Shown here: in pieces, positions 50,401 to 60,049 of the stretch | Layout of the letters: each line of letters starts with the position of its first letter | Numbering within the stretch: the stretch's first letter is position 1 | Assembly (NCBI GenBank): GCA_950022655.1 | Contig: OX465582.1 | Location: 89,557,801 to 89,621,800, forward strand | Direction of reading: 5' to 3' | Source: Alentia gelatinosa | Taxonomy: Eukaryota > Annelida > Polychaeta > Phyllodocida > Polynoidae | DNA: 64,000 bases | Program-made: the position numbers and the translations under genes | Notes under the pieces: model-generated | What the model saw: the letters and a program-made list of their open reading frames with translations, nothing else | Database searches by the model: none | Told to the model about the DNA's origin: nothing

Positions 50401-52658
50401 TATCCCATAATTTCCATAAGTGTATATAAGCTGAGATCATGGGGCTTATGATCATTATCAATCTGGCGGGCCTTGAGGAAGGTGCCACCAAGCACCGAAA
50501 CGTTGCCACTTGCAAGCTAGATCAGTTCCATAAAAACTGTACCACTATTAAAGGGTCAATAAAACTAAGACACACTTCATGGGTTTGTGGTTGGTGTTTA
50601 AAAACATATCATCTATTCTAATTAAGTAATCTGTTACCATCTGTCTGCACGTGTACATATTTCTATACCATAATACATATTCCTGTTCATAATACTTGAG
50701 AACAATCAAATCCATTCTGTGTTTATTGAAACATTCTTGATACTTTCAAATACAAATGGCTTACTAATCACCAATTTCCTATAATATTCTCTTACTTTTA
50801 TTTGATGAGATTTTGGTATACTATGCTCTTCCATTAAAAATGGAAATAACATTTGTTCCTAGTATTATCATTCCTCGTACCGAGCTGTGTTAAAGCCAGT
50901 AGATCCATCTAAAATACTATGTAATACAAATAATCATCACTTACATCTTGATTCCTCTTCTGTCAGTTGTTTTGACTGCAATAAAGATATGGACCGAATT
51001 AGGAAAGAATAAAGTGTCATATATATCAAAGTAAAATAAGCACACCCGCTGAAGAGCACAGAAGTCCGAAACGTGGTGTCATAATGATTCATGTAAATAT
51101 TCATCAATAATTAAAAATACATAAATAAAAATCCAGGAGTTGTTGGTTTGTGATAAATCATTATACAAGTTTTAATAAAGTATTACATTGTAGAGGAGTT
51201 AGAAAGTATGATGGAGATATATAAAGTATATTATAGGTTTAAATGGGAGACAAGTCAGGGGAGAGGGGGTGCCCCCACCCCCCTGGCTGAGGGTCTAGGC
51301 CGGAGAGACCGGACACTCCAGGGCACGGTCACTCCCCCTCTGGTGCTCGCACAGTCAGCACGCGCTCCGCTTTGTGCTCTTAGCATCACTATGGCAGACT
51401 GAATAGAGTCTGCCTCCGACTTTGACTTCACCATGTGGGCCAAGGCGTCAGGCCTCAAACGAAATAATTCAGCTGCCACCACCAATATTTCCAAGAACTT
51501 AGATAACCAATCGATAGGTGGCGCATTGGAGTGTTCAGCTCACCCATATTAAGTCCATAGAATATAAATGTATATATACTTACATACATTTATAATGCTC
51601 CTGTATACATTGTTCTTATACTTACTGACCTCTGCTCCATATATCGTAGAAATCATGGACGGTCTACTGTGACGTAAGCTGTTAGATGGACTAGGGGCCC
51701 GTTTAATAATCTAGGATCGCACTTCATGCCATGGAGACCCAGGGACGATGTGGGTCAACTTTATTCAACACTTATGAGCGACCTTATGGACGGCTAATAC
51801 TGTCTTAGAGAACGAACTTAGATATCACTAAACCATAACCCTTGTAAAGGTACAGAATAGGGTCTTCATGTACGATCCTAGATTATTAAACGGGCACCAG
51901 GTCTGCAAGTCCAAATTCGCCTTGTGAATTACTACGTGATTCAAACTCGATGGGATACGAGCTCAGACCCTAAACTCCATAGGTTTCCTCTATATTATAT
52001 AGACTGGTTTCAGGAAAAAGCGGTCGTATGCTCATCGGAGTTGCCCCTGCGCAATATCCTCGCATACACTCAGATATTACTACTCGTCAACTTTTTGGAG
52101 CATACAGCCATTTGTATCTGAAGTCAGTCGATATTGTATATGTATACACATACATATTTATGCCATAATTTCTTCTTGGGTGTGAGATATATTCATCTAT
52201 GTACACGAGTACCACATATAGGCTGTGCAACTCCTAACCTTAGGATAATACGGCATACGGATATGTTGTATCATCCACCTAATACAAAGTGTCCATAGTA
52301 AACCTACAGTAACTTTGTATGGACATACCCGGTGCATACGGATATAGTGTATTATCCACCTAATACAAAGTGTCCGTAATAAACCTATAAGCATCAAAGA
52401 ATCCTGATAAGAATCTCAATTTCTTACCATTTCCAGTTTGACTTCGCAGCTATTCCAGGGAAGGTTGAATCTTTCTTGTAGACTGTCCTGTTTCAGTTCG
52501 GAGTGACTATAGATCTGTAGATCCGGTAAAACTAAGACTTTCACTGAGATTCTTAAACAAAACACAGGACGTTATCGGCGATTGTTGTCAGGATCTTCTC
52601 ACATTGCTGCGTTGCCTCGTACCGGCAGAATTTATGACTTACCATTAGGATCCTCCAT
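47227..52658 (-). CDS. Calmodulin/myosin-light-chain-like EF-hand protein
   Basis: Exons: optional 52658-52643, 52543-52428, 50975-50945, 48101-47961, 47489-47227. From the ATG at 52430 (phase 0 donor directly after it, as in calmodulin genes) the protein is 145 aa, close to calmodulin's 149. From the upstream in-frame ATG at 52658 it is 188 aa. It starts SKQLTEEESR then LCHDVMTSFGE; MMRALGSNP aligns with calmodulin MRSLGQNP. Loop 1 is lost, loop 3 (DKTGSGTVTDTH) lacks the Glu at position 12, and loop 4 is degenerate, so calcium binding is probably weak or absent. That suggests a structural light chain or calmodulin-like adaptor. Confidence 0.82.
47812..47948. repeat. Two inverted copies of the 68-bp satellite
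   Basis: GAGTCCCCATACATT...AATGGGGACTTTGTATAC occurs twice, in inverse orientation to 17225-17905. The array ends 12 bp past the donor of the EF-hand exon at 47961. Confidence 0.85.
47961..48101 (-). CDS. EF-hand gene, third coding exon
   Basis: 141 nt, acceptor TTTTTCCATCAG, donor GAAG|GTAATA, phase 1 to 1. Encodes CHDVMTSFGEADDAVSLETL, LTMMRALGSNPVIREVKDAL and MAEGKE: degenerate hand 1 and the helix of hand 2. Confidence 0.85.
48230..48590. repeat. Dispersed repeat R1 copy
   Basis: Shares GGCATATCC-x-ATAATTCA, GGAGCCACCTGGTG and CAAGGACGGTGACCT with 40670-41215. Confidence 0.55.
48860..49365. repeat. 24-bp minisatellite TAGTTTACATGTGACTTTCC
   Basis: About 20 copies, each unit completed by CTCA. 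Because 24 is a multiple of three, the plus strand stays open and would encode an 8-residue periodic peptide (HSLHVT-x-P). A lone related unit occurs at 30965-31010 near the metalloprotease promoter. Confidence 0.93.
49661..50137 (+). CDS. Unidentified 158-aa coiled-coil ORF in an intron
   Basis: ATG to stop, plus strand, inside an intron of the minus-strand EF-hand gene. The N-terminus is polar and basic (KRTLRSRRKTDD, SKRTTKSTSTP). The C-terminal half is helical with heptad-like spacing (ELSGIADLLAREVRQLTKTL, then KLNRICGMLDQAQVKI). It looks like a retroelement ORF1 or nucleic-acid-binding protein. No RT is adjacent, and a hammerhead-like core follows 330 bp downstream. It may be a captured ORF1 of a non-autonomous element; not recognised. 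Confidence 0.45.
   Translation: MDRNHMSMDHDNSAEYMYVPKDTTSEDVKRTLRSRRKTDDKYVSKRTTKSTSTPNEVPSSQANMSASSAKGLSKSELSGIADLLAREVRQLTKTLNERFSHNYDKLNRICGMLDQAQVKIKNVSQQRTNTSKEICQCIAKVKWLHDIFQKKLNDVQQI
50471..50505 (+). ncRNA. Degenerate hammerhead-like core
   Basis: TTGAGGA, stem GGTGC/GCACC with loop CACCAA, GAAACGTTG. One core base is changed and stem III cannot close, so probably inactive. Confidence 0.4.
50945..50975 (-). CDS. EF-hand gene, 31-nt second exon
   Basis: Acceptor TCTTTATTGCAG, donor AAGAT|GTAAGTG. Encodes SKQLTEEESR plus one base, giving L at the junction. Q-L-T-E-E-E is the canonical calmodulin N-terminus, which strongly supports this tiny exon. Confidence 0.82.
51049..51080 (+). 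ncRNA. Hammerhead-like core
   Basis: CTGAAGA - GCACAGAAGTCC - GAAA - CGTGGTGTC. The core is intact and stem III (ACG/TGT with a GU pair) plus a cleavage C is possible. Stem II is weak and stem I not evident. Located 540 bp downstream of the core at 50471. Confidence 0.4.
51208..51494. other. GC-rich island with open frames on both strands
   Basis: Markedly richer in G+C than its surroundings. Minus-strand frame (51494-51255) contains AAELFRLRPDALAHMVKSKS, which loosely resembles a myosin motor helix; plus-strand frame is 65 codons. No splice consensus supports either. Could be a fragment of a mobile element or a gene remnant. Confidence 0.25.
51691..51900. mobile_element. MITE, copy of 19138-19350
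   Basis: GGGGCCCGTTTAATAATCTA at the left is inverted as TAGATTATTAAACGGGC at the right. Confidence 0.75.
52195..52400. repeat. Tandem pair of transposon-end words
   Basis: CGGATAT(G/A)(T/G)TGTAT(C/T)ATCCACC and TAATACAAAGTGTCC appear twice (52257 and 52336). The same words flank elements at 14760-14830 and 61840. Confidence 0.55.
52428..52543 (-). CDS. EF-hand gene, exon with calmodulin-like start codon
   Basis: Acceptor AAGAATCTCAG, donor ATG|GTAAGA. The frame leading to this ATG is open for the whole exon (contains LVLPDLQIYSHSELKQDSLQ) and joins in phase to MEDPN of 52658-52643. It is therefore either 5' UTR ending in the start codon or a 43-residue N-terminal extension. Confidence 0.55.
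52643..52658 (-). CDS. Possible alternative first exon of the EF-hand gene
   Basis: ATGGAGGATCCTAATG|GTAAGTC: a start codon, five residues (MEDPN) and a strong donor in the correct phase for 52543-52428. Upstream in the same frame is SGQTALDLASSSTH, reminiscent of an ankyrin repeat, without a visible acceptor. Confidence 0.4.
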
Positions 52659-52740
52659 ATGTGTGCTACTCGCTAGATCAAGTGCGGTCTGACCCGATAG
52701 TTGGACATTCAATGGGAGTGAATTCAGTCATGATTAAGCC

Positions 52741-53500
52741 ATCCCTCTCATAAGATCTCACACTCTCTAATTCGTATTCTGTACAAGGTTCTCACTACGC
52801 TCTATGGGAGAAGAATTCTTAACAGACCTCAATATCACTTAATGATGCATGATGGGAAGACACTTGTGAGGTACTGATATCATTTTTAGAAATGTGTGAT
52901 GCAAGTTAAATTACAGGTATTTTAAGTGAGTTTATAGAAACCACTACAATTTCTAATTGAATATTTGGTCAAATTTTGAGAAAAACATTCCACTTAGTGA
53001 CCTTCACCTTGGGAAAATGTTTGATTGTTATAGAATCTTAGAGTACCATGGAATATAAATCTTTGTGTCAAATATCTAAGAGATCCGTGAAATATTCTTA
53101 AAGATATGACGAAATATGCTTCAACATCATTGCCCTATGTATGAACAGATACTGTGACTTTTGACCTCACTGTGGCCTATTGGTGCATGATGGGAAGACT
53201 TGCTTCAGATCATTACTAGGGCATGGTGCCAGGTATCCAAATATATTATTCAAGATGAAATACAGCTATATTAGAACAAGTTATAGAAACTATTGTAAAT
53301 CCTTATAGGAAATACTGTGAAATTTTTGCAGGAAACATTCCGATTGGTGACCTTGACCTTGAAAAAATCAAGATGGTGACATAGGCTGATAGCTCCATGG
53401 TGTCTCAATAATTTTGCCAAATATGTCTCAATTTCAGTGGCCTATGTTGGTCTTTTGTATGAACATATATGTTGACCTTTGACCTTGCTGTGGCTTAATT
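52741..53500. repeat. Dispersed repeats; two related units of about 330 bp
   Basis: 52741-52820 matches 613-700 (CTCATAAGATCTCACACTCT). 52840-53160 and 53175-53500 are diverged tandem units, each with GCATGATGGGAAGACTTG-like and TGACC-TTTGACCT sequence. No gene. Confidence 0.55.
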
Positions 53501-53794
53501 AAACCCAACACGGGAAATTGGCTTAGAGTATTTATTACTCGTGAAACATGAGGTAATCAGTGTGATTACAAGTCTATAAAAAGTCTGTAATTGTTATTTT
53601 CAAGTCTACGAAAGTTACAAATAACCCAGCTGTGGGGTGGGTGGTGGCAAAAACCACGTCTTGAGTCTTTGATGCCTGCCGCCAAAATAGGCCGATGAGC
53701 GGTGACGTCACGAGATGACGTCTCAAGGTCAAGGCCGGCATATAACAAAATTTCCCTTCGCGGGTGAATTATTCTGCAATTTAACAATTACTAA

Positions 53795-53910
53795 CTCGAT
53801 GCTATATTACCGTTTGTACGGAACTCGTCGTAAACGCCTCGGTCCGTACAAACGGTAAATTAGCATCTCGTTCTGTGACTTGTACAGCATGGTCGGGACG
53901 TTCTATATAA
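53795..53910. mobile_element. Hairpin element, GTTTGTACGGAACTCG family
   Basis: ATTACCGTTTGTACGGAACT folds against GGTCCGTACAAACGGTAAAT, with a GTCGTAAACGCC loop. Close copy at 63236-63350. Confidence 0.8.
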
Positions 53911-54800
53911 TTACAAGTACACTAGTGTAAACATATTGACATGAGGGAATTAAACATTAGACAGCATATTTTGCGCATAAAAACTCTCTCAACCAACTGT
54001 GAATACTGAACTCAATACTCAATGACAGGAACTTGTGCAATAAATATCAATTTATTTCGCTCTGTACATGTATGGCATTATGGTATGCATTGAAATAAAT
54101 ATATAAGTTAAAATATTGAATTCCAAGTGTGGTATATTGGATATACAATTGTGCATCGATGGATTGTTCACATAGACAGAATAGTGTACATGTTTACATT
54201 TACAGAACTTACAATTAATTATCCTACCAACAAGGCAAAATGATCAACAAAAACGATCCTAAAACGGTACCTTAAGAGCCAAAAATAAAAATGAAAATTA
54301 CAAACCTCCTGAATAGGTCTTATCACTGTACACGAAACGTTGCAGCCAGCCCAACCCAACCTCCTATCTCGATGTAATATCATCTCTTGTAAATTATTTT
54401 TAATCAAAATCAGCTTATAACTAATAAATTGTTATAATCAAAATCAGCTTGTCTGGTTTTCTGTGGATATTTCAACAACGTAATTGATTGAAAAAAAGAG
54501 ATAAAACAAAGCACGTTCTAAAAACTATACATCAAAGTAACTTAAATATTGAGGTTACATATAGAGGGTATGACATGGTCCCACTAGTACGATGTGGTCA
54601 TCGAAGAATAATAAATTAGTGATGACAATGCTGATGATGACTGCAGCGCCCCTCCTAGATAACAACGTGATGATACCATGAGATGAAATAAATGCTTCAC
54701 TTATTATGCCACGTTAATGATTGCCCAGCGGGGAAATATATCAGTAAGACATGCATGACGGTAGCATTACTGAGTAGAAACTGAACGAGAGTTAGTAGTG
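53911..54800. other. Intergenic stretch, nothing identified
   Basis: AT-rich, with a short direct repeat (ATAATCAAAATCAGCTT... at 54405 and 54433). No exon, RNA gene or transposon end recognised. Confidence 0.35.
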
Positions 54801-54805
54801 TGAGT

Positions 54806-55485
54806 GTTTATCCTACCCCTAATAAAAAACGCCATAGGTTTAACATTGACTCAATGTATTTGACAGAGCGTTGAATAAAGTGTTATTTATATACTTAGGT
54901 GAATAAAAAAACGGACCAATCAGGGACGAGATAACGAAAGTAGATCCGGCAGCATTGATAAATATGGCCATCCTCCGATGAGTGCCAAAACACTACTAAC
55001 ATGGATAATTACACAATTTTCTCTGTATATCGGTGAGATGGGGTAGGATAAATACGAAACCGAACTTGAATTACCCTTCTCAATGTTTATACCACTCTGG
55101 TCAGGTCTGCTACTCACTACACGAGGCGTTAGCCGAGTGCAGTAATACACAACCTGCCCATCGTGGCATAAACATTGACAAGGCTAACTCTCGTTTGGTT
55201 TCTACTAATTATCGCACGACGGACAGGTCATTTATCCTACCCCTAATAAAAAATGCCATAGGTTTGACATTGACTCAATGTATTTGATGGAGCGTTGAAT
55301 AAAGTGTTATTTATGCACCGAGGTGAATAAAAAAACGGACCAATCAGGGATGAGATAACAAAAGTAGATCCAGGAGCATTGATAAATGTGGCCATCCTCC
55401 GATGAGTGTCAACACGCTACTAACATGGATAATTACAAAATTGTCTCTGTATATTGGGGTGGGGTAGGATGAATACAAAACCGAA
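54806..55485. repeat. Two diverged copies of a TATCCTACCCC element
   Basis: 54806-55065 and 55229-55485 share TTTATCCTACCCCTAATAAA, ACGGACCAATCAGGGA and GGCCATCCTCCGATGAGTG. Both end GGGGTAGGAT. They lie just downstream of the stop of the membrane-protein gene. Confidence 0.8.
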
Positions 55486-55583
55486 CACTCGTTTGGTTTC
55501 TACTAAGTATTACTGCACGAGTAATCAGGTTCCCATTCTGTGTGCTAAAATGTGTTGATGAAAGGATATGAATTCCACACACG

Positions 55584-56383
55584 CTAAGAGTTTATAGCTG
55601 GACCTACTTGGTGAGAGGTACCACAGTGATTTGAGGGAATATTATCCCCCACCAACGTCCTATTTGGATCTGTGTCTGGTTTATTGATTACTGGTACTTT
55701 GCGTTTCTCCTCAGGGCGCACATACATGGTGATAACCAGCGTGTCTTTCGCACTCTCACAAGATGGCCTGTCATCTGGCTTTTTAATGGTATTATCGCCC
55801 ATCTCACCGGACCCACAGTACCACTGTGTACCACCAGGGAGGCATGCTACACTTGTCTCATCCACTGTGCTCTGTCCCCCACACCCTACTACACATTCTC
55901 TCGGTGACGTGGCCATGTGCACACTCAATGCGACGTCACCACTTTGTGAGCTCACACCAGAATTAGCGACGGTAGATTTTGATGGTACCTCTACTGTAGT
56001 GCCGCTATCACCACCATTTGACGTCTGTGTGGCAATATGTTTCGCAGCACAATCTCCATCAGTTAATTCGTCCCTTTCCTCGTCCGACTGCTCCTCCACT
56101 GTGACGTCATCTCCGGGGGAAGTGACGTCGATGGTGTAGACGCTGTGTCGTGGCTTCCGGTGGATTTCGTCGAGCGGTGGAAATCCTTCCCATGTTTGAT
56201 AGTCGGGAGCGGATCTTCTACAACAGAAGCATTCCACGAGGATGACTGTGAGAATCACTGCAAACACGAGTACGGCACAGATCACGAGCACCCACACGTC
56301 CGTCTCGTCCAGCAGCGGCTTCCCCTCGTTATGCAACTCGTTCTCTAACTCGTCCTGCAACTCGTTCTGCAACTCGTTCTGCC
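55584..56383 (-). CDS. Membrane protein exon 2: ectodomain repeat, TM helix, cytoplasmic tail
   Basis: Acceptor TTTCTGACTACCGCAG; open for 266 codons to TAG at 55586-55584. The tail contains DYQTWEGFPPLDEIHRKPRH, an acidic TVEEQSDEERDE cluster and several T/S-x-x-D/E sites. CAGAACGAGTTGCA repeats give QNELQNELQDELENEL. Confidence 0.82.
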
Positions 56384-59300
56384 CTGCGGTAGTCAGAAAC
56401 ACAGATATTGTACTTTGGGAAGTTTTGGTAATAAGAGAAAACGTAGTTAGTGAGCCAGTAGGAAAGGCTGTTCGAGGTTTTCGTCCTGTAAAGTACGTCC
56501 CGATGCCAGAGGCGGAGAAAAGTGTTTAATGAGACCAAGAACGGAATCGCTATGGGTTCACTTACTACGTTTTCTTATTATTATATATACAACCCTAGCA
56601 GCGGGTAGTATTTCATAGACGTTCGGCCATAGGCATATATACATGTGTAATATGAGAAAACATGGTTACTGAGCCTGCAGGGATAGCCCTTCAAAGTCTT
56701 TTGTATTACACAAAACTTGTCCCGACGCCAGACCCCCAGGGACATATTTATATTACAAAAGGCCAAGACTGACATCCCTACAGCTCAGTCACTAAGTTTT
56801 CATATCATTATATACCTAGTACTAGCGACTTCGTCGATTCGCTACTTACTATTTGCCACTCCCCCCCCCCCCCCCCTAGATTGGCAACCAACCCCTGTCT
56901 GCGCTCAGCTACAACTAACGTGCGTAGCAAATGTCTGCTCTGGTGGCCAGTGTACTCCCCCCCCCCCCCCCCCCCCATGCACGACACCATCTGGTGAAAA
57001 TCGGCCGCATTTAACTGCAGGTCCTTACAGCTCCTATTATTTCGATGACACAGGTATTTTGCCAGCAACCAGTGCAATTATTATCGTGCCTGATCACGGA
57101 GCAAAGCAATTGGATAACTTCAGTTTTAAATTATAATTTCGGTATGGATAGAAACAAATCCTAAGGATAAAAGTACATCTGTGTAGAGAAACACAAAAAA
57201 TAGTAACAGGATTCAGTTAAGTACTGCACGAGATTCTCACTCTCGTGGCCCTTCAGTCTCCATGCCTAGGTCTGGTTCACTTTGTCTCTGTGTACGGCAG
57301 CAACTCCAAGCGGATATCACAAAATTCTACCGTTTTAGATATAGTAGTTAAAGATGGACAAACGCCACTCTATTCACGTATTAAGTCATAGATTCATAGC
57401 TCATTCACTACGTCACAGTGATCCCGAAAATTATTTATACTGCACCCCAAGCAGCGGGTAGTATTTCATAGATGTTCGGCCATAGGCATATGATAAGAGA
57501 AAACGTGGTTACTGAGCATATAGGGATGGCCCTTCGAGGTCTTTTGTATTATATGAAATATATCCCTACGCCAGAGCCGCGGGACATATTTATGTTACAA
57601 AAGGCCGAGAATGACATCCCTACAGCTAAGTCACTACGTTTTATTATTATTATATACCTAAAAGACATGAAAAAATGCCATTTTATTCACTTATTACGTC
57701 ATAGATTCATAGCTCATTATGGCGGCTATATAAACCACTCGAGGTTGACGTCGTAATACACTCGCCAGCGCTCGTGTATTACTGCGCGGTTTACAGCCGC
57801 CTGTCCACAAAATCATCGATTGTTGTCTATGTATACTAGATACGTACGGCGCTCTTTTGGAGCCATACCGCCGGTCTAGTGGAGCACACCCTTAACATTG
57901 AAAATTATTGAAGTTGGCAAAGTCATAAAAAAACAGACACAGTAGATTTTTTGAAGGTGGTATATTCACAACCAAGATGACAATGTTGTGGTGTGATAAT
58001 TAGTATCAAGGAGAACGCGACGTTTCGTACTATTGATAGTACTTCTTCAGGTGATTGTAATTGATTCTCATTGTGAACCATAGACTGCTACTCTCCCACC
58101 ATTATCGGTAGCCGTCCAGCTGTGTATTCTTGTCTCTTGGAGACTCGATGGTAGGTATAGCCACTGAAACCTGAGCATAATTCCTTAATCTTGACTGAGA
58201 TAAAATTGTAACTTGAGCTTATCTCCATAACACTTTAAGAGCTTTTTACGTTGAACTAGATTCCCATTATCTCGCACGAAGCTGTTGTACGGTTATGGTC
58301 CAATTTGTTTAACCGAGCCTTCAAAATAATATTGTTAAAAAGGTTCCTATGGTTTATCCTGAATCTGATTTTCATTGTACAAGATGAACTGCGGGTTCAT
58401 GTGTTCAAAGATGTTTAGGCATCTTGTAAAGAATCCCATTCCAATTACTCGTGACTGGGTGAATTATCTATAAATTGTTACGAACTCATGGACTGGCAAA
58501 TACTTGCCCCCATTCAGTGAGTGAATGATAAGTCCAGGTTTTCCCTTTATTATACACCTTGAAATATTTTGAATTCAAAATAATTTACCTTTAATCGCCA
58601 ATCTAAGACCAACTTGGACATGCAGCCCTGGTTCATATAACAGCATACGGCACTGTAGACCGTACATGATTTTTACGATATAGGGAGCAGAGGTCAGTAA
58701 GTATCAAATAGGAAACCGACAGGTTTTGGTTAAAATTGTGATTCTGCATGAGTTTGATGCAGAGTGATATGAACAAGGTGGTAGCCGAGTGAATATCACG
58801 TAGTGTTCAAATGAGTTGGAGAACAACGACTTTGACCAAAACGAGTTGCTTTCTGTATTTATCTCACCCATTCACACTAAAGGAATGGAAGACACACAGG
58901 ATATAGACCATGGAGAACAAACTGCAATACTCGTGGGGGCATGGAGAACAAGTGGTGCAGGCCAGGGAGCTGTTTCAAAAGTCGAGTGAAGTCTATGGTT
59001 TTGAAACAGCTCCCAGATCTATGCTTGCAACTAAAAAGAGTGGGGTTGGGAATTAGTTTGGTGACAAAGAGCACTGGACTCATAACCCAAAGATTGTCAG
59101 GCTTTGTGGGTTTGAGTCAGCCACTTTTCTTCTTCATTCCCAGCAGTGGTAGATCTATTGCTGTATCAAAAGCCAATCCTTCTCATACCATGTCTATGCT
59201 GTGTGAGAAGTAAACAAACTCTCACCTTGGTTAATGTGTAGGGGTGAGATTTCTACCTAAATTCATCTCATAGCTTTGGTCAACACCACAATAAGTTTAA

Positions 59301-59444
59301 TAGACCATATTGGACGTTAAGCTACCCAAACAAACAAACAAACCAACAAATTATTGGATAATATGAACAGTACCAACCTCTCACATTTGGCAGCAGCAAA
59401 CAGATATTCCCAAAGAACACTATCATCACCGTCCTAACCGTCAT
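55584..59444 (-). CDS. Single-pass type I membrane protein, 288 aa, two exons
   Basis: Exon 1 59444-59378 (67 nt) and exon 2 56383-55584 (800 nt) join in phase 1 to give 288 codons plus TAG. Exon 1 is a signal peptide (MTVRTVMIVFFGNICLLLPN). After cleavage the ectodomain is only about 28 residues and is built from a Q/D/E-N-E-L repeat. A 21-residue transmembrane helix follows (VWVLVICAVLVFAVILTVIL), then a CFCCRR stop-transfer, likely palmitoylated, and a 210-residue acidic Ser/Thr/Asp-rich tail. No family recognised. Extra exons within the 3-kb intron cannot be excluded. The short ectodomain suggests an adaptor, or a truncated receptor relative. Confidence 0.68.
56428..56815. mobile_element. 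Two MITEs with GAGAAAACGT..TTACTGAG termini
   Basis: 56428-56580 and 56646-56815. Ends ATAAGAGAAAACGTAGTTA and TCACTACGTTTTCTTATTAT are inverted; the interior is a GGCTGTTCGAGGTTTT hairpin. Copies at 57490-57660 and 63500-63655. The first lies 45 bp upstream of the exon 2 acceptor. Confidence 0.7.
56858..56984. repeat. Two poly-C runs
   Basis: C-runs at about 56862-56876 and 56957-56976 within the intron. Read accuracy at such runs is often poor. Confidence 0.8.
57110..57830. mobile_element. R2 copy, MITE and fold-back in the membrane-gene intron
   Basis: 57110-57355 is R2 (GCACGAGATTCTCACTCTCG). 57490-57660 is a MITE of the 56428 family. 57725-57800 is a fold-back (TATAAACCACTCGAGG against GCGGTTTACAGCCG). 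Confidence 0.6.
58011..58050 (-). ncRNA. Hammerhead-like ribozyme core with strong stem II
   Basis: Minus strand: CTGAAGA-A, perfect 7-bp stem GTACTAT/ATAGTAC, GAAA, then ACG-TCG-CGT-T. Same family as 40310-40347, whose stem reads GTGTTAT/ATAGCGC: paired changes keep the stem. Stem I is not evident. Confidence 0.5.
58061..58720. other. Intron stretch, nothing identified
   Basis: No exon-like frame with splice sites, no transposon termini, no RNA gene signature seen. May still hide a short ectodomain exon of the membrane protein. Confidence 0.35.
58730..58960. repeat. Copy of the repeat at 31040-31317
   Basis: GACCAAAACGAGTTGCTTTC and GACCATGGAGAACA are shared. Followed by a small palindrome around GGAGCTGTTTCAAAA (58968-59015). 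Confidence 0.65.
59035..59345 (+). mobile_element. tRNA-derived SINE, fullest copy
   Basis: Head GCACTGGACTCATAACCC with an initiator/elongator Met-like CAT anticodon region and a B-box GGGTTTGAGTC. The body contains CCCAGCAGTGGTAGATC and TGTAGGGGTGAG. The tail TTGGACGTTAAGC is followed by a CAAA repeat. Fragment at 7925-8110. Confidence 0.7.
59378..59444 (-). CDS. Membrane protein exon 1: signal peptide
   Basis: ATG at 59444, hydrophobic core V6-L18, donor AGAG|GTTGGT. The donor is weaker than GTAAGT. Phase 1 matches exon 2. Confidence 0.6.
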
Positions 59445-59564
59445 CTCTGAGCCGACTCGCTATTTCCTCCGACTGGTATTGGAGTCCTTGTGACAGACAG
59501 AGAGAGAACCAGAGGGATATGACGTTATGACTTCCACTATTGAATCCTGGTCGTCTGCGAATCA

Positions 59565-59572
59565 TGACGTCA
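59565..59572. promoter_or_regulatory. CRE palindrome TGACGTCA upstream of the membrane-protein gene
   Basis: Perfect 8-bp CRE about 120 bp 5' of the ATG at 59444. No TATA box is visible between them. CREB/ATF binding is inferred from the motif. Confidence 0.4.
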
Positions 59573-59738
59573 TACATCGAGTAAACAATTACCTTGAAGT
59601 GGTGACGATCGCTAAAAGATCTCCTGAGGATAACTCTGAAAACATCCAGTAATACCATGTCACTCTCCCCCCATGATTAGGCCACTCAAAAATAAAACTT
59701 GTTTCTCATCACCGCGCGCATCAGCAAAAAAGTTTTCA

Positions 59739-59769
59739 GAAGATATATATATATATATATATATATATA
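59739..59769. repeat. AT dinucleotide run
   Basis: About 14 AT units. Confidence 0.9.
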
Positions 59770-60049
59770 GGATGAACCGTGATAGAAATTATGAAAGGTA
59801 TGTGTGTTTGCTATCAAATTAAAGCTCCAGATGTTAGGTATGCATTCAACGTAGTATTATGTGTATTTACGTATTCCCCAAACTGTGGTATTCATATCTC
59901 TCTTCATACTGCCTACACAACCAATAGTTCTGTGCTGCGACCTATTGTGATGGGAATATTATTGAAAACTTAGAACTCAACTGTCAGATTTATTTTCATA
60001 TTACACACAGTAAAATGAGTGAGGTATTAGAAGTTTAGAGTGAGAGTGC

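Noticed and set aside
51255..51494. Myosin-motor-like AAELFRLRPDALAHMV on the minus strand
   Set aside because: Similarity is to one short helix only, with no splice signals or other motor motifs; kept only as an unassigned GC-rich island.
52659..52735. Ankyrin-like SGQTALDLASSSTH upstream of the alternative EF-hand start
   Set aside because: Preceded by an in-frame TGA and no acceptor with a pyrimidine tract; a single partial repeat is not enough.
55672..56139. 155-codon plus-strand ORF
   Set aside because: Antisense to the membrane-protein exon, which has the splice acceptor, TM helix and in-phase signal-peptide exon.
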